Shown one piece after another: positions 25,615 to 34,083 of a stretch of 64,000 nt of DNA. The notes below the pieces were generated by a model. It had not been told where the DNA came from. It saw only the letters and a list, made by a program, of their open reading frames with translations, and made no database searches. The stretch covers positions 5,317 through 69,316 of the forward strand of contig JAEWAF010000052.1 of assembly GCA_023391815.1 (NCBI GenBank). Reading direction: 5' to 3'. This stretch comes from Pseudomonadota bacterium. Its GTDB lineage: Bacteria; Pseudomonadota; Gammaproteobacteria; Steroidobacterales; Steroidobacteraceae. The position numbers and the translations under genes were made by a program. Numbering within the stretch: the stretch's first letter is position 1; each line of letters opens with the position of its first letter.

Positions 25615-27205
25615 GCGACGAAACTTTTTGCGAACATTCTCCCTTAGGCTGGTGACGTAGCAGCTTGCCGGCCGCGACACCAGTGAGTTTGCCGCCATCG
25701 ATGGCCAGCCGTCCGTTGACCAGCAGCTGCGTCACACCTTCGGACAGCTCGCGCGGATGCAGATAATCCGCTTTCGGGGCGTAACGCTTCGGATCGAACA
25801 CGACGACATCGGCGAAGTAGCCTGCACGCAGATAGCCGCGAGAAGTGAGACCGAGAATGTCGGCGGTGCGTCCGGTCGAACTGCGAATGAACTCGCCGAC
25901 CGGTATCACGCCGGTCTGTACGTACTCGCGATATTTCTGAGGAAACGTGGCGAACTGACGCGGATGACCGGAAGAGCCGTCGGAGCTGGTCACGATCCAG
26001 GGCTGGCGCATGAAACGGATGACGTCGGCATTGTCCATGTTGAACGAGACCGCCGACTCGCGGCCATCCCGAATGACGAACAGCGCGGCGTCGATGGGCT
26101 CTTCAACGCGCTCGCGTGCCAGCTCGCCAAGTTTTTTGCCGTGCCACGGCGAATCATCCTCAGTGAGCACCAACGAGTCGGGGCCGCCGCGACGACGCAA
26201 GTTCTCCCGCATCTCGGTGCGAATCTTCTGCAATGTTTCTTTGTCGTCCAGGCGCTCGAGCAGGGCGGGGCGCCCACCATCGACAGCCCAGCGCGGCAGG
26301 AGCGATGCACTCAATCCAGTGCCAGAGGCGAGCCAAGGATATTGATCGGCGGTGACGATTTGCCCACTCGAGCGCGCGTCGTTGATGAGCTTGATGACCT
26401 CATCCGCCTGACCGTGCACGTCGATGCCCAGCGCCTTGATGTGCGCGAAGTGCACCGGCAATCCCGCCTCGCGTCCGATTCGCAAGACCTCGCGCGTGGA
26501 TCCGAGCAGGCCGATGGAATATGAAGACTCGTCTCGCTGATGAGTGTCGTAGATTCCGCCGCGCTTGGCGGCCTCACGAGCCAGCGCGATCACTTCTTCG
26601 GTCTTGGAGAAACTCTGGGGGGCGTAGAACAGTCCGGTCGACAAGCCGAACGCGCCCCGACACATGCCGTCGGCGACCATGGATTGCATCCGCTGCAGCT
26701 CGGCGGCGGTCGGCTCGCGTGCGTCTTGCTGGAGCACAGCCGATCGGATGCGTCCAAAGCCGACATACGCCCCCAGGTTGACCCCGACGCGGTCCTTGTT
26801 AATCCGCGCGTCTTCGGCGTCCAGATCCGGTGTGCCGAAGCCGTCGACGCCGATCATCAAGGTCGTCGCGCCTTGAAACAACCACGCGGCCGTCAGGCGC
26901 TGGGCGGGATCATTCGAACGGATGAACTCATCCGGATGCGTATGCGGATCGATGAAGCCCGGCGCGACGATCTTGCCGGTGGCGTCGATGATCTTCTCGG
27001 CGGCGTACTTCGCTTGCGCGTTGTTACCGACGTAGACGATGCGATCGCCACGAATCACCACGTCGCCAACACGCGATGGGGCGTCACTGCCATCATGGAC
27101 AGTGCCATTGACGATGATGACGTCGCTCCGTTCTTTGGCGTAGGCCGGCGATCCAGCGATAACCGCCGCCAGGCAGCACGCTCGCAGTATTGCAGCCCGG
27201 ATCAC
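25589..27205 (-). CDS. N-acyl-D-amino-acid deacylase (D-aminoacylase-like), exported
   Basis: A 538-residue amidohydrolase with a signal peptide (residues ~1-23, AVIAGSPAYAKE), so it acts in the periplasm or outside. Metal ligands are visible: His88 and His90 in GFIDPHTHPD, later HQRDESSYS, HFAHIKA, and a TSSDGSSGHPRQFATFP segment supplying the catalytic Asp and a conserved His. This is the D-aminoacylase layout, which releases D-amino acids from N-acyl-D-amino acids. The zinc-binding Cys expected in the VVVGNCG motif is not obvious here (LMIGVDGFG), so the metal site differs. It is co-transcribed with the serine hydrolase upstream (ATGA overlap at 27202-27205) and is divergent from a D-amino-acid dehydrogenase. 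Confidence 0.9.
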   Translation of the reverse strand: MIRAAILRACCLAAVIAGSPAYAKERSDVIIVNGTVHDGSDAPSRVGDVVIRGDRIVYVGNNAQAKYAAEKIIDATGKIVAPGFIDPHTHPDEFIRSNDPAQRLTAAWLFQGATTLMIGVDGFGTPDLDAEDARINKDRVGVNLGAYVGFGRIRSAVLQQDAREPTAAELQRMQSMVADGMCRGAFGLSTGLFYAPQSFSKTEEVIALAREAAKRGGIYDTHQRDESSYSIGLLGSTREVLRIGREAGLPVHFAHIKALGIDVHGQADEVIKLINDARSSGQIVTADQYPWLASGTGLSASLLPRWAVDGGRPALLERLDDKETLQKIRTEMRENLRRRGGPDSLVLTEDDSPWHGKKLGELARERVEEPIDAALFVIRDGRESAVSFNMDNADVIRFMRQPWIVTSSDGSSGHPRQFATFPQKYREYVQTGVIPVGEFIRSSTGRTADILGLTSRGYLRAGYFADVVVFDPKRYAPKADYLHPRELSEGVTQLLVNGRLAIDGGKLTGVAAGKLLRHQPKGECSQKVSSLTTPNLSW

Positions 27206-28659
27206 GGCGCCACTCGCGTGAACTTCAGGCCGCCTTCGAGCCGGTCGACTTCGAGCACGAATCCGGTGATGGTGTTGTCGGCCCCGCGTTCCAGGCGCAG
27301 CTTGCCGAAGTCCCCACGCAATACGTCTGGCGACTCGAGCAACACTCCGGAGAACCCTTCGGGACGAGCGCCACTGACGAAATTCGAGAACACCTCGACC
27401 GCGAGACCATCGGCATCGCGCACGAAACGATAGTCGGCGTCGATTTCATCCGACCGATACAACGCAGTGCCGACTCCGAGCGCGGTTAGCGTGTCTGCAG
27501 GAATCGGTTGCCGCTGATCGACGGGCTTCGCTCGATCTTCCGCTTTGGACTTCGGTCCGGAGAACGCCTTCGGATACAGCGCTTCGACCACGCGGAGGTT
27601 GTAGCTGCCCGGATCATCGGCGGTATTGCAGAGGGTGACGACGCTCGCCTTGAGCTTCGGGAACGTCACATAGTTGGTGGTGAAAGCGGCAGCTTCGCCG
27701 CTGTGCTCGACGATCGGTTGTCCGCGCAGCGTGCCGACGCGCAGACCGCTGGCATAACTGAGGCCGTTGCCCGCATCGATGAGCTCGCCATTGGTGAGCA
27801 CGCCGGGTGCCAGCATGATCTGCCGTGTGTTCTCGGTCCAGATCTTGTGGCCGACGTGAAAGTCATGGTCGTACTTCGCCATGTCGTTCACGCTGCTCAT
27901 CAGCCCGCCGGAGCCGCTGAACGCGGGATAGGTGTCTCGGATCTGGTAGCCGCCAACGCCATCGCGAACGTAGCCGTGTGCCAGATTGCCGGCGGAAGTC
28001 GAGCCGTAACGGAAGTAACTGCTGTTCATGCCGAGCGGCTCGAGAATGCGCTTGCGGGCGAACACATCGAAGCGTTCACCGGAGGCGCGCTCCACCACCT
28101 GAGCCAACAGGAAATATCCGCCGTTGCTATACGTGTAGCGCGCGCCCGGGGTGAAGTTCAGGGACTTCTGCCGAACCATCATCCGCAGCACTTGGGGCGG
28201 CATCAGCGTTTCGTAGCGCTCGGTGCCGGCCAGTGCGAACAGCCCGAGCACTTCGCGCGCACCGCTGGTGTGATTCATCAGTCGGCGCACGGTCAACGGC
28301 GCTTCATAGCGCGGCAGCTCCGGCAACCATTTGCGGATGTCGTCGTCGAGCCCGAGCTTGCCGTCCTCGATCAGCTTGGCCGCTGCCAGCGAGGTGAACT
28401 GCTTGCTGACCGAGGCCATGTAGAAAACGGTGTCCGCCGTCAGCGGCGCCTTGGTGGTCAGGTCGGCCAGCCCGTAATTCCGTAGCAGCGCCGTCTCGCC
28501 GTTGCGGAACACGCCGACCGAGCACCCGGGCCGTTCGCCGTTGAACGGCGCGAATATTTCATCTACGGCTGCGGCGTCCATGACGTTTTTTTCTCGCGCC
28601 GAGGCGAACGCGGGACTGACGGCCAGAGTGCAGACGATCGAGACCAACAGACGCTTCAC
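27202..28659 (-). CDS. Exported beta-lactamase-fold serine hydrolase
   Basis: A 485-residue protein with a signal peptide (MKRLLVSIVCTLAVSPAFASA). The class C beta-lactamase/DD-peptidase fold is shown by Ser83 and Lys86 in ASVSKQF, and by a YSN motif in YTYSNGGYF. An HSGEAA stretch occupies the place of the KTG/HxG motif. The C-terminal ~130 residues (from about 375) form an extra domain typical of the larger members. The family contains D-aminopeptidases, esterases and penicillin-binding peptidases; the coupling with an N-acyl-D-amino-acid deacylase (four-base overlap) points to hydrolysis of D-amino-acid peptides or amides. It is divergent from the D-amino-acid dehydrogenase gene across a 189-bp region (28660-28848) with no gene. 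Confidence 0.9.
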   Translation of the reverse strand: MKRLLVSIVCTLAVSPAFASAREKNVMDAAAVDEIFAPFNGERPGCSVGVFRNGETALLRNYGLADLTTKAPLTADTVFYMASVSKQFTSLAAAKLIEDGKLGLDDDIRKWLPELPRYEAPLTVRRLMNHTSGAREVLGLFALAGTERYETLMPPQVLRMMVRQKSLNFTPGARYTYSNGGYFLLAQVVERASGERFDVFARKRILEPLGMNSSYFRYGSTSAGNLAHGYVRDGVGGYQIRDTYPAFSGSGGLMSSVNDMAKYDHDFHVGHKIWTENTRQIMLAPGVLTNGELIDAGNGLSYASGLRVGTLRGQPIVEHSGEAAAFTTNYVTFPKLKASVVTLCNTADDPGSYNLRVVEALYPKAFSGPKSKAEDRAKPVDQRQPIPADTLTALGVGTALYRSDEIDADYRFVRDADGLAVEVFSNFVSGARPEGFSGVLLESPDVLRGDFGKLRLERGADNTITGFVLEVDRLEGGLKFTRVAP

Positions 28660-28848
28660 GGACCCACCTCGTAGAACGCGAGCAACATCGCGATCATTCC
28701 ATTGTTGCCCACGGAGTCGCCAGAGCGTGTGTGAAATTCCGAGTGGCGGGCATAACCGCGGGTTAAGTCACTCAGTGCTCTTTTCAGTAGTGGCCGGCAA
28801 GCGCCGCCCACTACACTAGCCACAGCGGGAAACAGAAGTGACCAATCG

Positions 28849-30093
28849 ATGCGTGTCTGCGTGCTCGGCGGAGGGGTGATAGGCGTCACGACGGCGTACT
28901 ATCTGGCACGCGACGGTCATCGGGTGACGCTGCTCGACCGGCGCGAGGGCGTCGGGCTGGAGGCGAGCTTCGCCAATGGCGGGCAGCTCAGCTATTCGTA
29001 TGTAGCGCCGCTCGCGCAGCCATCGATCCTGCCTCAACTGCCGAGTCTGCTCCTGATGCGTGACTCGGCGCTTCGCTTCACGCCGCGCCTGGATTGCCTG
29101 CAATGGCGTTGGCTGCTCGCATTTCTGCGTGCCTGTCGCAGACAGGTGGCCTCTCAAACCACGACGCATTTGCTGTCACTCAGCCTGTACAGTCGCTCAT
29201 TGCTCCATTCCTTGGTGCACGAGGAGTCGGTCGACTTCGACTACAAGCGCAATGGCAAGCTGGTCGTGTTCCGCAGTCGAGAGGCCTTCGACCAGGCGCA
29301 AAGGCAGATGGCGTTCCAGGCGGCGTTGGGCTGTGAGCAGCAGGCGCTCGATCCGAAGGCGTGTGCGACGCTGGAGCCTGCGATCTCGCCATTGCGTTCT
29401 GAGCTCGCGGGCGGCATTTACACGCCCAGTGAAGACGTGGGCGATTGTCACCGGTTCACGGTGCAGCTGGCACGGTTGGCACGTGAAAAATACGGGGCGG
29501 AACTCCTTTATGGCTCGCACATCCAGGAGCTGCGCGTCGCGAACGGTCGTGTCGCGGCGGCGCGCACCGAGCAAGGCGATGTCGAGGCCGATGCGTTCGT
29601 CGTCGCGGCCGGGATGTCGACCGTGAGGCTCGTCGCGCCCTTGGGTGTAAAGTTGCTGCTGTATCCATTGAAGGGCTACAGCTTGACCGTTCCGCTCCAG
29701 GCCGGTCACAGCGCACCGGATGTGAGTGTGACCGATGCCGATAACAAGGTGGTGTACGCCAAGCTCGGGGACCGATTGCGGGTCGCTGGCATGATCGATA
29801 TCACCGGCAACCCCAAAGCCGATCCGCGCCGTCTGGAGCTGCTACAAAAGCAAGCGCGTGAGGCGTTTCCGCGAGGCGGCGATTACAATCGCGCCGAAGG
29901 TTGGTCGGGTCAACGACCCGCGACGCCCAGTGGAAAGCCTGTGCTCGGCAGAACGCCTTATTCGAATCTGTGGCTCAACACCGGTCAGGGAGCACTGGGG
30001 TTCACGCTCGCCTGCGCCAGCGCACGCCTGGTGGCCGACTGCATTGCCGAGCGTCCGCCGGAGCTCGACATGAGCCCGTTCCGACACGCATGA
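28849..30093 (+). CDS. D-amino-acid dehydrogenase, DadA-like
   Basis: A 414-residue FAD-dependent oxidoreductase that would oxidise D-amino acids to 2-oxo acids and pass electrons to the respiratory chain. The FAD motif GGGVIGVTTAYYLARDG is at residues 7-23; AGMSTVRLVAPLGV, LKGYSLTV and the C-terminal NTGQGALGFTLACASARLVAD match DadA. It starts the plus-strand set dehydrogenase-LysR-GltS with ATGA overlaps at both following junctions. With the divergent deacylase and serine hydrolase this makes a plausible path: release, transport, oxidation of D-amino acids. No alanine racemase is nearby, so it is not the standard dadAX operon. Confidence 0.92.
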   Translation: MRVCVLGGGVIGVTTAYYLARDGHRVTLLDRREGVGLEASFANGGQLSYSYVAPLAQPSILPQLPSLLLMRDSALRFTPRLDCLQWRWLLAFLRACRRQVASQTTTHLLSLSLYSRSLLHSLVHEESVDFDYKRNGKLVVFRSREAFDQAQRQMAFQAALGCEQQALDPKACATLEPAISPLRSELAGGIYTPSEDVGDCHRFTVQLARLAREKYGAELLYGSHIQELRVANGRVAAARTEQGDVEADAFVVAAGMSTVRLVAPLGVKLLLYPLKGYSLTVPLQAGHSAPDVSVTDADNKVVYAKLGDRLRVAGMIDITGNPKADPRRLELLQKQAREAFPRGGDYNRAEGWSGQRPATPSGKPVLGRTPYSNLWLNTGQGALGFTLACASARLVADCIAERPPELDMSPFRHA

Positions 30094-30992
30094 ACCTGCG
30101 GCAGATCGAAGTCTTTCACGCCGTGTACGCGGGTGGGTCGGTGACGGTTGCCGCCCGCGAGCTGCACGTCTCGCAAGCGTCGGTGAGCAAGACGTTGCGA
30201 CATGCGGAGCGGCAAGTCGGCTTCCCGTTGTTCCGGCGTCAGAAAGGGCGGCTCGTGCCCACGCCCGAAGCGCATCTGCTATTTCGAGAGGTCGACGAGG
30301 TTTACAAGCGCGTCGGCTCGCTGAAGCTGTCCATCAAGAACCTTCGGGCCGGCGGCGAAGGGCGCTTACGTCTGGCGGTGCTGCCTTCGCTCGGCCTGGC
30401 GGTGACGCCGGCGGCCGTGGCAAGTTTCCGAGCCGCGAACCCGAAGGTGACATTCGATGTACAGACGCTCGACCACGCGGATATCTTGCGCTGTCTGTAC
30501 GAGCGGGAGAGCGATCTGGCGGTCGGCTTCGTCGCCCCGAATCATCCGCGTCTGAAATCCATGCAGATCGGCTCGGGCGAGCTGGTGCTGTTACATCGGG
30601 ACGGTGCGTTCGCAGGTCACAACTCGCGTGTCGATCTGCGCAAGCTCGCCGGCTGCGATTACATCTCCCTCACCGGCAGTGGCCCGATCGGTGCGTTGCT
30701 GGCGGCGGAGCTCGAGCGTCAGCAGGTGCAAGTGAACGAGATCGCATCGGTGCGAACCTTCTATGTCGCCGCCGCGCTGGTCGGGCAGGGCGCCGGGGTC
30801 AGCGTCGTCGACGAGTTCACGGCGCGTGCGACGGTCGCCTCGGGGCTGCAATCACGCAGGCTTTCGCCGCGCATTTCCTTTGGCGTTCACTGCATGTGGT
30901 TGGACGAGCAGCCTCCGTCGCGCGTGTGCCAGCGATTCATCGCCGAACTGCGTAAACATTTGCCCCCATCCTCCGCCGGCGGCGGCTCATGA
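30090..30992 (+). CDS. LysR-family regulator of the D-amino-acid cluster
   Basis: A 300-residue LysR protein starting at ATG 30090, which overlaps the dehydrogenase stop (ATGA); the longer open frame to 29901 is shadow sequence. The winged helix is MNLRQIEVFHAVYAGGSVTVAARELHVSQASVSKTLRHAE, followed by the effector lobe (LRLAVLPSLGLAVTPAAVASF; SFYVAAALVGQGAGVSVVDEFTA-like end). Being inside the operon instead of divergent, it probably controls its own transcript and the divergent serine hydrolase/deacylase pair from the 28.7-kb region. The effector is presumably an amino acid. Confidence 0.92.
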   Translation: MNLRQIEVFHAVYAGGSVTVAARELHVSQASVSKTLRHAERQVGFPLFRRQKGRLVPTPEAHLLFREVDEVYKRVGSLKLSIKNLRAGGEGRLRLAVLPSLGLAVTPAAVASFRAANPKVTFDVQTLDHADILRCLYERESDLAVGFVAPNHPRLKSMQIGSGELVLLHRDGAFAGHNSRVDLRKLAGCDYISLTGSGPIGALLAAELERQQVQVNEIASVRTFYVAAALVGQGAGVSVVDEFTARATVASGLQSRRLSPRISFGVHCMWLDEQPPSRVCQRFIAELRKHLPPSSAGGGS

Positions 30993-32191
30993 AGCTCGGT
31001 CTGATCGAGACCTCGGCTGTCGCCAGCGTGCTGTTGCTCGCTGGCTATGCCATCCGTCGCCTCGTTCCGCCGCTCGAGCGGGTCAACATGCCTGCGCCCG
31101 TCATCGGCGGGCTGATCGCGGCGGTGGGCATGTTGATCGCGCGCGTGATGGAGCTGCCGGCGGTTGAATTCGATACGTCGCCCCAGCAGCCGCTGATGAT
31201 CGCGTTCTTCACCAGTCTGGGATTCGCGGCGAGCGTTCGTCTGCTACGAGCTGGCGGATTGCAGGTATTGGTGCTCTTGGCGCTGTGCTCCGTGTTTGCG
31301 ATCTTGCAGAACCTGCTGGGCATCGCGATCGCCACCGCGTTTGGATTGCATCCGTTGTTCGGTGTGATCACCGGTTCGGTCACTTTGACCGGTGGTCCGG
31401 CGACGGGGCTCGCGTTCGCGCCGTTGTTCGAACAGGCTGGCGTGACTGGCGCGGCCACGGTTGCAATCACCACCGCGATGGCGGGCATTATCTTGGGAAG
31501 CCTGGTCGGAGCGCCGCTCGCGACCGCGCTCATCGAGCGGCGCGGATTGCGACCTAAGACCGTGGCGCATTCGCCATGTCACTCGATCGACGCTGAGGAA
31601 CATACGGAGCCGAGAGACGAGGGAACCCGCGTCGTGATGGTTCTCAAGACCATCACGATCTTTCTGCTCGCGATGTGGCTGGGGTCGTGGATCAGTGCCG
31701 CGATTCAACGCAGCGGGCTGACCATGCCTGCGTATATCGGCGCGATGCTGGCTGCATCGGCACTGCGTAATCTCGACGATGTGACCGGCTGGCTGAAGTT
31801 GCCCCATCGTTATATCGACGTGGCGGGCGCGGTCACGTTGTCGCTGTTTCTGGTGATGGCGATGATGACGCTGGATCTGCTCAAGTTGTCGAGCCTGGCC
31901 GGTCCGCTGCTGATCGTCATCGTCGCGCAACTGTTGCTGGTGATGCTGGCGTTCCTCTGGCCCCTCTATCAATGGATGGGCCGCGACTACGACGCCGCGG
32001 TGATTTCAGGCGGGTTCGCCGGATTCATGCTCGGGACGACCGCCAACGCGATGGCGGTGATGCGTTCGCTGGTGGAGCGCTATGGCGCGGCTCCGCGCGC
32101 CTTTCTGGTTGCGCCGCTGGTGGGCGCCTTTTTCATGGATTTCACCAACGCGCTGATCATCACCGCGTTCTTGAACCTCCTGGGCGGCTGA
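30989..32191 (+). CDS. gltS: Sodium/glutamate symporter
   Basis: A 400-residue inner-membrane carrier of the ESS (GltS) family. It has ten or more helices in two inverted halves, the signature re-entrant region VTLTGGPATGLAFAPLFEQAG and the matching SGGFAGFMLGTTANAMAVM in the second half. GltS normally takes up glutamate with sodium and can accept D-glutamate. Its start overlaps the LysR stop by four bases. In this cluster it argues that glutamate, perhaps D-glutamate, is the compound released by the deacylase and oxidised by the dehydrogenase. A charged loop (residues ~195-215) separates the halves. Confidence 0.93.
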   Translation: MKLGLIETSAVASVLLLAGYAIRRLVPPLERVNMPAPVIGGLIAAVGMLIARVMELPAVEFDTSPQQPLMIAFFTSLGFAASVRLLRAGGLQVLVLLALCSVFAILQNLLGIAIATAFGLHPLFGVITGSVTLTGGPATGLAFAPLFEQAGVTGAATVAITTAMAGIILGSLVGAPLATALIERRGLRPKTVAHSPCHSIDAEEHTEPRDEGTRVVMVLKTITIFLLAMWLGSWISAAIQRSGLTMPAYIGAMLAASALRNLDDVTGWLKLPHRYIDVAGAVTLSLFLVMAMMTLDLLKLSSLAGPLLIVIVAQLLLVMLAFLWPLYQWMGRDYDAAVISGGFAGFMLGTTANAMAVMRSLVERYGAAPRAFLVAPLVGAFFMDFTNALIITAFLNLLGG

Positions 32192-32269
32192 AGGGGCTGA
32201 GGCCGACGCGGTTCGCATAGTCCGCCAAAAAATTAGCCACCGCGACGGGCGTGTGATTTAATTGCGCCG

Positions 32270-32398
32270 CCTCTCGAGGGGAGTAGCCGGAGCGTCAGCT
32301 CCCGCCGTGTCGTCAGTACGGAGTTTCGCCACCCGGCGCGGGTGATGAGATTTCCCGGCACCGCGGACCACGCATAGCGTGGGTGGCAAGACCGAAGC
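32270..32398 (+). promoter_or_regulatory. yybP-ykoY (manganese) riboswitch upstream of the TerC-family gene
   Basis: The leader has the conserved blocks of this aptamer in order: GGGGAGTAGC (32278-32287), CGTCAGTACGG (32311-32321), CCCGGCGCGGGTGATGAG, TTTCCCGGC and the closing GGCAAGACCGAAGC (32384-32397). In gammaproteobacteria this RNA senses Mn2+ and controls TerC/Alx or MntP exporters. A hairpin GACCGA-N7-TCGGTC (32390-32408) overlaps the aptamer end and could be the switching element; the ribosome-binding site GAGAGG is ~50 bases further on. The downstream gene is a TerC protein, which supports the call. Confidence 0.88.
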
Positions 32399-32459
32399 GG
32401 CCTCGGTCCTCCCCCTATTCACGCCGGTCCCGCGCCGACCGCCTTCGCGAGAGGCTTTC

Positions 32460-33473
32460 ATGAGCTCTATCGGTACTCCGCTGATGTGGTGGCTGTTCGC
32501 CGCGTTCGTGGTGCTCGCCCTGGCCGTCGATTTCATCGCGCTCAACAAACAAGGCGCGCACCGGGTCTCGATGCGCGAAGCGTTCGTGTGGTCGCTGATC
32601 TGGGTCGGTGTGAGCGCTGCATTCGCCGGGGGGCTGTGGTGGTACCTGGGGCAGAGTCCGGACGAAGCCACGCGCGCGCTCGCCAACACCAAGCTGCTGG
32701 AATTCACGACGGGTTATCTCGTCGAGAAAGCGCTCGCGGTCGATAACGTCTTCGTGTTCCTGATGGTCTTCACGTATTTCTCGGTACCGGCGGAGTATCA
32801 GAAACGCGTGCTGATGTTCGGCATTCTTGGCGCAATCGTTCTGCGCGCGGCCATGATCCTGGTCGGGGCGTGGCTGATCGCGCGCTTCCATTGGGTGTTG
32901 TATCTATTCGGCGCGTTCCTGGTGTTCACCGGCATCAAGATGTGGTGGGCGGCGGGGCAGGAGCCGGATCTGGAGTCCAATCCCGCGCTGAAATGGCTGC
33001 GTCGGCGCATGCGAGTCGCGCCCGGTTACGATGGCGAGCGCTTGTTCACGAGGATCGATGGCAAACGACTGGCCACTCCGCTGGCGCTGGTGGTGGTGTT
33101 GATCGGTATCGTCGATGTCGTGTTCGCGGTGGATTCGATTCCCGCCATCTTCGCGATCACGACCGATCCGTTCATCGTGCTGACCTCGAATGTTTTTGCC
33201 ATTCTCGGCTTGCGCGCCCTGTATTTCCTGCTCGCCGGCATGCACGAGCGCTTCCATCTGCTCTCTTATGGACTCGCGGTCGTGTTGTTGTTCATCGGCA
33301 CGAAGATGCTCTTGATCGACATCTACAAGATTCCGGTCGGAATATCCCTGGGCGTCACCGCCGCCATCCTTGCCGCGTCGATGCTGCTGTCGCAGTGGAT
33401 CCCGGCGAGCGGCAAGCCTGGCACTGCGTATCCGTTCACTCGGAAGAAGTCGGAGAATCAGGAGAATCGCTGA
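32460..33473 (+). CDS. alx: TerC-family membrane protein (Alx-like, probable Mn2+ exporter)
   Basis: A 337-residue inner-membrane protein with about nine helices. ATG 32460 follows a GAGAGG site and yields MSSIGTPLMWWLFAAFVVLALAVDFIAL; the frame upstream runs through the riboswitch and is not coding. TerC hallmarks are VEKALAVDNVFVFLMVFTYF with its acidic residues, and the second-half repeat DVVFAVDSIPAIFAITTDPFIV. In E. coli the homologue Alx is controlled by the same riboswitch and exports excess manganese, so this gene should be induced by Mn2+ or alkaline pH. It is monocistronic and converges on hutD with only 20 bp between. Confidence 0.92.
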   Translation: MSSIGTPLMWWLFAAFVVLALAVDFIALNKQGAHRVSMREAFVWSLIWVGVSAAFAGGLWWYLGQSPDEATRALANTKLLEFTTGYLVEKALAVDNVFVFLMVFTYFSVPAEYQKRVLMFGILGAIVLRAAMILVGAWLIARFHWVLYLFGAFLVFTGIKMWWAAGQEPDLESNPALKWLRRRMRVAPGYDGERLFTRIDGKRLATPLALVVVLIGIVDVVFAVDSIPAIFAITTDPFIVLTSNVFAILGLRALYFLLAGMHERFHLLSYGLAVVLLFIGTKMLLIDIYKIPVGISLGVTAAILAASMLLSQWIPASGKPGTAYPFTRKKSENQENR

Positions 33474-33493
33474 AGCGGCGAGGGGAACTTAGA

Positions 33494-34081
33494 TCAAGGC
33501 GCGTTGCCCCGTCCGGCTGAGGAGTGCAGTTCGATCACGATGATCTCGGATCGATCGGTCGCGCTTAGGTCGATTGATGGAGTGCCGCTGTCGAAGACGG
33601 CGCAATCCTCCGGCTGCAAGCGGGTGGAGCTGAGGCGCACCTCACCGCGCTGGCAGAAGAGGATGGTCGTGCTCGCGCGCATTTCAATTCGCAGGTGCCC
33701 GCTGACCGATAACCGTCTCACCGAGTGGCGGCAGCTGTCGCGTCGAGTCATCACGTTGAGATCGACGATGGTGCCGTCGACGAGCGTTGCGCTCGTGGTG
33801 GACTCGCCCGCGAATGTGAACGGTTCCGAATGGTCGAGCAACAACCGCGGTGGCGCGTCGTCCACCACGATGCGAATGCCCGCGCCCTGAATCACGGATA
33901 GCGTTCTATCGATCCCTTCGAAAATGGAGAACGGACCATCGCTTGCAATGGTCGCGAGGCTGATGCGCCAATCGATCTCGTTCAACGGGGCGCCGGCCGG
34001 CGAGACCAGGACTTCCCGAGTCTCGCCGCCGCCATTCTTCCAAGGCATGCGCCGATATTCGCTGGCGCGAAGGAGTCGCAT
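33494..34081 (-). CDS. hutD: HutD-family cupin-like protein
   Basis: A 195-residue HutD protein, starting at ATG 34081, two bases after the hutU stop. The N-terminal MPWKNGGGETREV is the clear family signature, followed by WRISLATIASDGPFSIFEGIDR and LLLDHSEPFTFAG, then a double-stranded beta-helix. HutD accompanies histidine-utilisation genes in many bacteria; it is thought to limit the pathway or sense an intermediate, and it probably binds formylglutamate or urocanate, but the mechanism is not settled. It is the last gene of hutI-hutH-hutU-hutD. Confidence 0.93.
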   Translation of the reverse strand: MRLLRASEYRRMPWKNGGGETREVLVSPAGAPLNEIDWRISLATIASDGPFSIFEGIDRTLSVIQGAGIRIVVDDAPPRLLLDHSEPFTFAGESTTSATLVDGTIVDLNVMTRRDSCRHSVRRLSVSGHLRIEMRASTTILFCQRGEVRLSSTRLQPEDCAVFDSGTPSIDLSATDRSEIIVIELHSSAGRGNAP

Positions 34082-34083
34082 GA

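Noticed and set aside
28690..28730. Half-sites ATTCC in the 28.7-kb divergent region resembling the 41.57-kb palindrome
   Set aside because: Only single half-sites with no dyad partner at the right spacing; not enough to claim a shared regulator.
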